Origin: Voacanga thouarsii | Taxonomy: Eukaryota; Streptophyta; Magnoliopsida; Gentianales; Apocynaceae | Direction: 5' to 3' | Assembly: GCA_026120185.1 (NCBI GenBank) | Contig: JANUWF010001217.1 | Coordinates: 62,001-126,000, forward strand | Length of the DNA stretch: 64,000 nucleotides | Part shown: positions 57,400 to 64,000 of the stretch, one piece after another | Layout: each line of letters opens with the position of its first letter | Numbering within the stretch: position 1 is the stretch's first letter | Translations under genes and position numbers: made by a program | The notes under the pieces: model-generated | What the model saw: the letters and a program-made list of their open reading frames with translations, nothing else | Database searches by the model: none | Told to the model about the DNA's origin: nothing

Positions 57400-59540
57400 T
57401 ATGTGGCAAAACATGTCCAATTACCTTCAAACTTGGTTATAATACATTTTTTTAGCAAATTCAATAAATCTAATAGTTAGACCGTTAATTTAATATGTTT
57501 ATATTTGTAAATGCGTTATGCTTTGGGTATTTTTATAATGATTATGCAAGATTATATAGCAAAATATATTTGATTACCTTCAAATTTGGACATGATATGT
57601 TTCTTAGTAATTTTAACAAATTCAACGGTTAAATCATTAATTTAATATGTCTATTTTTGTAAATGGGTTAGGTTTCGAGCATTTTTATAGAGATTATGCT
57701 AGATTACATAGCAAAACATATCTAATTACCTTTAAATTTGGTCATCAAAGTTTTTTAGTAATTTTATCAAATCTAACGATTAGATCGTTAATTTCATATG
57801 CTTATCTTTCTAAATATGTTAGGTTTTCAATATTTTTACATAAATTAAGCTAGATTCTGTGGCAAAACGTATCTAATTACCTTCGAATTTTGTTATAAGA
57901 TGTTTTTTAGTGATTTTATCAAATCTAATAGTTGGATCGTTAATTTGATATATCTATCTTTCTAAATATGTTAAGTTTTTTATATTTTTACAGAGATTAA
58001 GTTAGAATCTATCGTAAAACATATCCAATTACTTTTAAAATTTGTCATAATACTTGTTTTAGTAATTTTATCAAATCTAACGGTTGGATCATTAATTTGA
58101 TATCTCTATCTTTATATATGAGTTAGGTTTCAAGCATTTTTATTGAGATTATGCTAGATTCTATAGAGAAACATATCTGATTACCTTTCAATTTGGTTAC
58201 AATACGTTTTTTAGTGGTTTTATCAAATCTAACAGTTAAATCATTAATTTCATATGCCTATCTTGCTAAATGAGTTAGATTTCTATTTTTTTTTTTTTTT
58301 TGAGATTGTGCTGATTCTATGGATAAACATATCTAATTATCTTAAAATTTGGTCACAATACATTTTTTTAGTGATTTTATCAAATCTAATGGTTAGATCG
58401 TTAGTTTGATATGCCTATCTTTGTAAATGTGTTAAGTTTTTTGTATTTTTATAGAGATTAAACTAGAGTCTGTGGCAAAACATATATGATTACCTTCAAA
58501 TTTTGTTAGAATGCATTTTTTAGTGACTTTATCAAATCTAACGGTTGGATCGTTAATTTGATATGCCTATCTTTTTATATGTGTTAAGTTTTCGGTATTT
58601 TTATAGAAATTAAGCTAGATTTTGTGTCAAAACATGTCCGACTACGTTTATATTTTGTCATAATACTTTTTTTAGGGATTTTATTAAATTTAACGGTTGA
58701 ATTGTTAATTTGATATGTCTATCTTTTTAAATAAGTTAGGCTTCAAGTATTTGTATTGAGATTATGCTAGATTTTGTGGAGAAACATTTCCAATTACCGT
58801 TAAATTTGGTCATAATACTTTTTTAGTAGTTTTATCAAATCTAACAATTAGATCGTTAATTTCATATGCCTATATTTCTAAATGAGTTAGATTTTCAGTA
58901 TTTTTACAGAGATTAAACTAGATTTTGTGGCAAAACATATCCGATTACCTATAAATATTGTCATAATACTTGTTTTATTAATTTTTATCAAATTTAATGG
59001 TTGGATAGTTAATTTGATATGTCTATCTTTCTAAATGAGTTACGTTTTGAGTATTTTTATTAAAATTATACTAGATTCTGTGAAGAAACACATTCGATTA
59101 CCTTTAAATTTGGTCGCAATACTTTTTTAGCAATTTTATCAAATCAACGGTTGGATCATTAATTTTATATGTCTATCTTTCTAAATGAGTTAGATTTCAA
59201 GCATTTTTATTGAGATTATACTAGATTCTATGGAGAAACATATATATTCAATTACCTTTAAATTTGGTCACAATACTTTGTTTTAGTGATTTTATCAAAT
59301 CTAACGGTTAGATCATTAATTTCATATGTCTATCTTTCTAAATGTGTTAGGTTTTTGGTATTTTTACGGAGGTTAAACTAGATTCTATGGTAAAACATAT
59401 CCGATTACTTTTAAATTTTGTTATAATACTTTTTTTTAGTGATTTTATCAAATTTAATAATTGGATCGTTAATTTAATATGCTTATCTTTCTAAATGTGT
59501 TAAGTTTTTTTCACTTTTACAGAGATTATGCTAGATTCAT
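57400..59540. repeat. ~152-bp satellite array, about 14 copies
   Basis: The landmark GTTAATTT/ATTAATTT occurs at 57484, 57636, 57787, 57939, 58091, 58243, 58400, 58552, 58704, 58855, 59008, 59158, 59315 and 59468, spaced 150-157 bp. The core TCAAATCTAACGGTTGGATC and the CATATCCGATTACCTT segment are the reverse complement of the array at 16262-17612. No regular higher-order order was evident. Confidence 0.9.
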
Positions 59541-59554
59541 ATAAATAAATAAAC

Positions 59555-59870
59555 ATATATATATATCTACTATATATATATATATATATATATATACATA
59601 CATATATACGTGTGTGTGTGTATGTATATGAATATTTTAATATATATTGGTCCTTAAATTTTTTATATTTTCAAAATGACCCCTAAAAAATTTTTAATTG
59701 GTCCTTGAATTTTTTTTAATATTTATAAAATGACCCCCTCCCCAAATTTTGCAATATAGTCCCTAATTTTTTGAATATTTATAATATGACCTTATAAAAT
59801 TTTACAAATTGATCTTTAAATTTTAAGTATTTATAATATAACCCCAATAAATTTTTGAATTAGTCACTAA

Positions 59871-59910
<40 letters not shown>

Positions 59911-59980
59911 CAGAAGTGTATATATATTGTGTGTGTGTGTGTGTGTGTGTGTATACATATATGTGTATAAATATGATTAT
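59555..59980. repeat. (TA)n, (TG)n and (TATATG)n microsatellites
   Basis: TA run ~59568-59595, TG/TATG run 59610-59628, a hexamer TATATG repeated at 59873-59909, and a TG run 59930-59952. This TG-rich stretch continues on the far side of the MULE at 61455, so the MULE landed inside it. Confidence 0.93.
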
Positions 59981-59985
59981 ATATA

Positions 59986-60341
59986 GGACAAACTATCCTG
60001 GTAACACTCGAATTATTTTGAAATCTAAGTTTTGCCTCCAACTAAAAAAAGCATAAAAACGTTCCTCGAACTTTCTAATTGTCCAAATCTGGCCCTTCCA
60101 TCAGTTAACCAATGATATTTTCGTTAAATTTTAATGGCATTTTGGTAATTTCATATTTTAGGTTAAAATATATAATTGTCATTATTTTTTTAATTCATTT
60201 TAAAATAATTTTTATTTTTTCTTTTTCTTTTTCTTTCTTTTCTTCCTCTCCTTCCGCTGCAATTCTGCTATTGCCAAAGTATGATTGCAACTCTCATTTG
60301 CATATAACGGCTGCCAATGGCCAGATCGGGGTGGGTCTAAC
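59986..60341 (+). repeat. Left TIR of the MULE
   Basis: GGACAAACTATCCTGG at the tip, then ACTCGAATTATTTTGAAATC, AACTAAAAAAAGCATAAAAA, TTTAATGGCATTTTGGTAAT, a CTTTTT-rich run, GCAATTCT and GCTGCCAATGGCCA; each has a match in the reverse complement of 61117-61443. Confidence 0.9.
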
Positions 60342-60344
60342 CGG

Positions 60345-61080
60345 TGTAAATCACCAAGGTGTATTTGCATTTTACAATTCCAACATCCCAGTTATGTATT
60401 TCAAGTTTATAGTCCATGGAGAAAGGGAAAGTATTGAACTGAGTTATGTTTAATTAGTTAATGGTACTCTTGCTCTATATATATCTTCAATTAAGCCAAA
60501 TGAACCAGATGCCATGTTCTCATATCCTTCCAGTATGAAATACATGAGATATGATCATGATGGCCATTTCAAAGTTTACAAGGAAAATGAAACAGTTGAT
60601 CTTTTGGCAAATTTTCTAGGTCAATGCAATTATCCTACCATTTGTGGCAATTTAGGGATCTGTTCAAATGGATATTGTTCTTGTCATAATGGATTTGAAA
60701 GAATAAATTATCAAAACAATAGTGAATGTGTGGAGATTAATCTAAGAAAGTGTGATAGCCCCCAGTCCCATAAACTACAGCAACTTGTAGATGTCTATTA
60801 CTTCAATTATGTTGATTCTGATGTAGCAATCCTAAAAGGAGCTGATGTTGAGAGCTATAAACAGTTGTGCTTGGGAGACTACTCGTGCAAAGCTGTTTTG
60901 TTTTAGCATTTTAGCAACTATTCAATGGGAAATTGCTTCTTACCTTCCCCTATTCTTTCACTCATAGGTGAAGGAAATAAAAGAAAAAATTATCAATCTA
61001 CAGCATTTATGAAAATTTCAAATGACAATGCCAATGCATCCGGAACAACATCAAATAGAAAAAGAAAAAGGATCACCTGC
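60345..61080 (+). pseudogene. G-type lectin S-receptor-like kinase, captured ectodomain fragment
   Basis: Intron-free frame: GVFAFYNSNIPVMYFKFIVH, a TAA, LVNGTLALYISSIKPNEPDA, MKYMRYDHDGHFKVY (end of the bulb-lectin / S-locus part), CNYPTICGNLGICSNGYCSC (EGF/S-locus cysteine block), CVEINLRKCDSPQSHKLQQL, VYYFNYVDSDVAILKGADVE, CLGDYSCKAVLF (PAN-like), a TAG, NYSMGNCFLPSPILSLIG, then the juxtamembrane AFMKISNDNANA. This follows SD2-type receptor kinases up to just before the membrane segment. Lectin N-terminus, transmembrane helix and kinase are missing. The two in-frame stops fit decay after capture. Confidence 0.85.
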
Positions 61081-61116
61081 TCAAAATTTCAAAGACAATG
61101 CTAATGACAATGCCTA

Positions 61117-61443
61117 TTGGACCTACCCCTAGTTGGCCATTGGCAGCTGCTATATGCAGAGCAGAGTTGCGATCATACAGTAGTGACGGTAGAATTGCAT
61201 TGAAAGAAGAGAAAGAAAAGAAAGAAAAAGAAAAAAATTATTTTAAAATAAATTAAAAATAATGATAATTATATATTTTAATTAAAGTGTGAAATTACCA
61301 AAATGCCATTAAATTTTAACGGAAATATCGAAGAATAAGATGTGGACGATTAGAAAGTTTGAGAAACGTTTTTATGCTTTTTTTAGTTGGATGGAAAAAT
61401 TTAGATTTCGAAATAATTCGAGGGTCATCAGGATAGTTTACCC
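61117..61443 (-). repeat. Right TIR of the MULE
   Basis: Minus strand starts GGGTAAACTATCCTGA and proceeds in parallel with the left TIR through CTCGAATTATTTCGAAATC, TAATGGCATTTTGGTAATTT and GCAGCTGCCAATGGCCA. Confidence 0.9.
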
Positions 61444-61454
61444 TTATAGATATG

Positions 61455-61458
61455 AATA

Positions 61459-61503
<45 letters not shown>

Positions 61504-61523
61504 AAATGAATATATAGATGTAA

Positions 61524-61564
<41 letters not shown>

Positions 61565-61810
61565 AATATATATATATATATATATATATAAATATATGAA
61601 TATGTATATAGATACATATATATATATATATTTGTATAAATGAACATATATGAAGATATGTGTGTGTGTGTATTCAAATCTTCATATATATTAATATATA
61701 TATAAATTTTAAATGTGTGTGTGTAATGATATTCATATATTTGTAACGATAACTTCTTTTAATATATTTGTATTTATATGAATATATGTACATGTATACA
61801 TGAATATATA
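61455..61810. repeat. (TG)n / (TA)n compound microsatellite
   Basis: TG runs 61463-61494, 61539-61564 and 61661-61670 with TA runs between. Open frames here encode only Val/Cys/Tyr/Ile or His/Thr repeats. Confidence 0.95.
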
Positions 61811-61848
61811 AATATATATGTACGATATTCATATTAAATTTGTAAAAA

Positions 61849-62240
61849 GATGATATAATTGACAGTATCTAAACTTTTAAAATTATATAAATATACAAAA
61901 TAATTTATTATATTGATTAATATAGTTTCATATTAAGTTTAATATTATTATTATATTTTGTTATAATACTTATATTTAAAAAACTATACAAAGAGTATTC
62001 AAAATAGTTTAAATATATATAAAAAAAATGATTAAACCAAACAAGTCACTTAGCTTAGTGGCTAAGCCATATCCACCACTTTGTGGAGGTCTTGGGTTCG
62101 AATCTCCCTTGCTGAGGATTCCTCCAATTATTTGGAGGGCTACAATTCAGTGTGCTCTCTTCATAAAGAGGGATGTGCACCGTGAGGAGGTTGTGATCCG
62201 GTGTGCTTGGTCTACGAAGATGTCTGTGGTCCACCGTTCA
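61849..62240 (+). repeat. Shared CACTA internal module with tRNA-derived SINE-like block
   Basis: 61849-62030 matches 9160-9326 of the element at 7826 (TATAATTGACAGTAT, AATATACAAAATA, TATTATATTTTGTTATA, ATTCAAAATAGTTTAAATA). It is followed by a tRNA-like block: A-box TAGCTTAGTGGC (~62052) and B-box GGTTCGAATCTC (~62095). After that comes TTTGGAGGGCTAC and the CGGTGTGCTTGG/CAGGTGTGGCTGG word shared with 9477. Confidence 0.7.
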
Positions 62241-62279
62241 AAAATTTTTATTTTTAAAAAAAAATTAATAATACTTTAG

Positions 62280-62700
62280 TGAGGAATTTGTTTGTAACAA
62301 TTGAGCCTTTTTGGCAATGAATTTTTTTTTTTTTGGTCACAAATGGTAATATATTTTATTTAATTTTTTAAATGAAATTATATTTTTAGTGACAAAATTT
62401 TAGCGATGAAAATTTTTGTCGCTAAAGATCATCGTCCGTGACAAAACTAGAATATTTGGCGACAAAATACTTTTACATTTAGCTAGGAAATTTTTCCTGG
62501 CAAAAAGTCAAGGCTTTAGCTAGGAATTTCCTAGCTAAAGGACAATCTTTGGCGATAAAAGTAGGTTTGGCAATGAGGCTTCAGCAAGCAACTAGTGAGG
62601 AAGTGTCTTTGTTAGGGAAGCGCTTTAGCTAAGAAATTTTGGCTTTTAGATAGGATATTTTATTATCACGGAAGGCTTTTTTTTTTTTTTTTTTGTAATG
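62280..62700. repeat. Right subterminal repeats of the 6-kb CACTA
   Basis: TTTAGCTAGGAAA, CCTAGCTAAAGG, GGCGACAAAA and GGCGATAAAA words in both orientations, then a T run and the GTAATG terminus. Confidence 0.8.
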
Positions 62701-62740
62701 CCATATGTTGCTTTGGTAATTAGTGTTTCCTTGCACTCCT

Positions 62741-63665
62741 TGCATGTATAGAGATAATCATCATGTCAGCATAGGAGCTGAGAAATGGTTAGATATTGAA
62801 CTTTGGGATTCCACCAGGGATTGCTTCCAAGTTTTGAAATCAAGTGGTTATCGTATTGCTACAACACATTTTGGAGATGGATGTAGAACGACTAAGTATC
62901 CTAAATCTTCGTGATGCTTGTGATTTGATTAGCAATTTCTTACTTCGGATTTTGCTACCATTGGTATGTTTATTCATTAAAATTTACCAAGGGAGTTCAT
63001 TATGCTTTGTATAGGTTTCTATATATGATATTGATTGGTCATGTCCAACAGCAATTGTTGTTGGAATTGATAATAGGTATGTCGATACTACTTTCTTACC
63101 TCTATACTTTGATGATTGTCCTTTTATACCTTTCTAACTATTCTTTTCATGTTTTTTGATATAGGGAAGAAGAAAAAAAAAAGATCATGAAATATAAGCT
63201 TTTATGTTCTGCCATATCACCTAGTCAAACTTTGAAATAATTGTCCATCAAGTCCTTTCTCAAAGATTTTTCTCAACATGTAAATTTCTATCTTTCTTTT
63301 TTCAATTCAACAATGTTTCCTTCATCGAACTTATTTAGGACATGCTAATAATACATATTGTTGTTTTCCCTCTATATCTGGTTTGTACTACTTCAGTGAA
63401 ATACTACTACAATCAAGTGGAGAGTAGAATTGTATGCTTGTCGAAAATATGGTTATCTTGAAGTAAGCCGCAATTTTGCTATATAATGTTGTCATTAGAG
63501 GGGAATGGAGCTCTTTAGTTGTTATATTTGCATTGCAATATTCCAATGCAAGGAATGGTGGATTCTTTCATCATGTGAATTGATGTTGGTATTCTTATGC
63601 ACCATGTTGTCTATGACAGAACATCCTGCATGGTATTGATCTTCTTGTGCTGCTAGGGGCAAGCT
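62741..63665 (+). pseudogene. SpoU/TrmH-family tRNA/rRNA 2'-O-methyltransferase, broken
   Basis: SpoU enzymes methylate ribose in tRNA or rRNA with a trefoil-knot AdoMet site. Exon pieces: 62741-62900 reads YRDNHHVSIGAEKWLDIELW, DSTRDCFQVLKSSGYRIATT; 63018-63075, after an AG acceptor and before a GTATGT donor, reads VSIYDIDWSCPTAIVVG; 63497-63640 reads LHCNIPMQGMVDSF, a TGA, IDVGILMHHVVYDRTS. These match the order of the plant SpoU protein, where the last part (IPM-G-VDSFNVSVAAGILMH) is motif 3 of the knot. Here VGNE is VGID, a stop replaces the NVS segment, and GALX*LL carries another stop. The CACTA element sits just upstream. Confidence 0.82.
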
Positions 63666-64000
63666 AGTAAAGACTTTATTAATCTATATGAAACCTTATA
63701 AAGAATGTAATAAGTGTTAATTCCTTTATAGTTTTTCCATAGTTATAAATAGGGCTACTTTTCTTATGGTGGGGCAAAAAAATATTAACATTTTTATTTA
63801 TTTCATGTACTTTTAAAATTTAAAAGTCAATATTTGAATGGAGATCTTGTTTTGATTTCCTAACCTCTCTTTATTCCTTAAACATAACTTAGGTTGATCA
63901 CTTTTTTTATGCATTTTTGTTGGTTTTGTAGCATTTGTTGTTTAGTATGACTAAACCTCAATACAAAACTAAGCTTGTTGGTGTATTAAATATGACAGTG
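63666..64000. other. Unassigned, probably 3' flank of the methyltransferase pseudogene
   Basis: AT-rich with no frame of note. Confidence 0.35.

Larger units (their letters stand above)
59986..61443 (+). mobile_element. Pack-MULE-like element carrying a receptor-kinase fragment
   Basis: 1458 bp with long terminal inverted repeats (about 356 bp left, 327 bp right) and a 9-bp target duplication, TTATATATA (59977-59985) and TTATAGATA (61444-61452), eight of nine matching. Long TIRs with a 9-11 bp duplication and no transposase define non-autonomous Mutator-like elements; those holding host gene pieces are called Pack-MULEs. Between the TIRs lies a stretch of S-receptor-kinase ectodomain. Confidence 0.9.
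56642..62700. mobile_element. Non-autonomous CACTA-like element, 6.06 kb
   Basis: Left end CACTATAAGAAAATG. The right end TTTTTTTGTAATG is a degenerate inverse (CATTAC instead of CACTAC). The 3-bp duplication CCA is perfect (56639-56641, 62701-62703). Subterminal zones at both ends repeat TTTAGCTAGGAAA and GACAAAA-type words in both orientations. The interior holds a ~152-bp satellite, a Pack-MULE-like insertion, microsatellites and a tRNA-like block, and no transposase. The right-hand interior is homologous to the element at 7826-9858. Confidence 0.82.

Noticed and set aside
61340..61677. Open frames on both strands around the TG/TA tracts
   Set aside because: They encode simple Val/Cys/Tyr or His/Thr/Ile repeats from microsatellite DNA. 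The same holds for 9020-9211 and 59823-60056.

Overview
This is plant nuclear DNA, most likely from an angiosperm dicot, and almost all of it is a pile of nested transposable elements. I found no intact host gene and nothing bacterial or organellar. The evidence for a plant is the set of families present: a Tekay/Del-type Ty3-gypsy element with a chromodomain, a SIRE/Maximus-type Ty1-copia element with an env-like ORF, En/Spm (CACTA) DNA transposons, a Mutator-like element carrying a gene fragment, Athila/Tat-like LTRs, and broken copies of three plant genes (EXO70, a SpoU-family tRNA/rRNA methyltransferase, a G-type lectin receptor kinase). The species cannot be named from this sequence.

Layout. 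1-7477: a dead Tekay/Del gypsy element whose 5' LTR is cut by the window edge. It sits in an EXO70 pseudogene (minus strand, 7478-10143) that is also split by a 2.0-kb non-autonomous CACTA element (7826-9858). 10609-12567: an Athila/Tat-like LTR remnant collapsed by an internal deletion. 12708-14698: a solo LTR with a perfect 5-bp target duplication. 14999-15672 and 28689-28760: an old CACTA transposase fragment on the minus strand, into which a 13.0-kb CACTA element (15673-28685, TSD AGT) has inserted. That CACTA carries decayed TNP2 and Transposase_24-like genes, a 151-bp satellite arranged as a trimer, and a nested Athila/Tat-like LTR. 28.7-40.2 kb: unassigned AT-rich DNA, an hAT-like palindromic block, a third Athila/Tat-like LTR with part of its internal region, a solo LTR with TSD CAACT, and a gypsy gag fragment. 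40355-54757: one copia-like LTR holding a younger solo LTR of a related family (41144-42948, TSD TTACG) and a complete but mutated SIRE-type element (43540-54401, TSD GCTTC). 56642-62700: a 6.06-kb CACTA-like element (TSD CCA) with a ~152-bp satellite array and an inserted Pack-MULE-like element (59986-61443) bearing an S-receptor-kinase ectodomain fragment. This CACTA lies just upstream of the methyltransferase pseudogene (62741-63665).

How the parts relate. Nothing here reads as a working pathway; the logic is insertion order. Flanking duplications recovered from the sequence allow several events to be ordered: receptor-kinase fragment in MULE, MULE in CACTA, CACTA in the methyltransferase gene; Athila/Tat LTR in CACTA, CACTA in older CACTA; solo LTR and SIRE in an older LTR; gypsy and CACTA in EXO70. 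The least expected observations are a satellite with trimeric higher-order structure inside a CACTA transposon, the same ~151-bp monomer in reverse orientation in a second CACTA family 40 kb away, and a shared internal module with a tRNA-like SINE in two CACTA-like elements whose ends differ.
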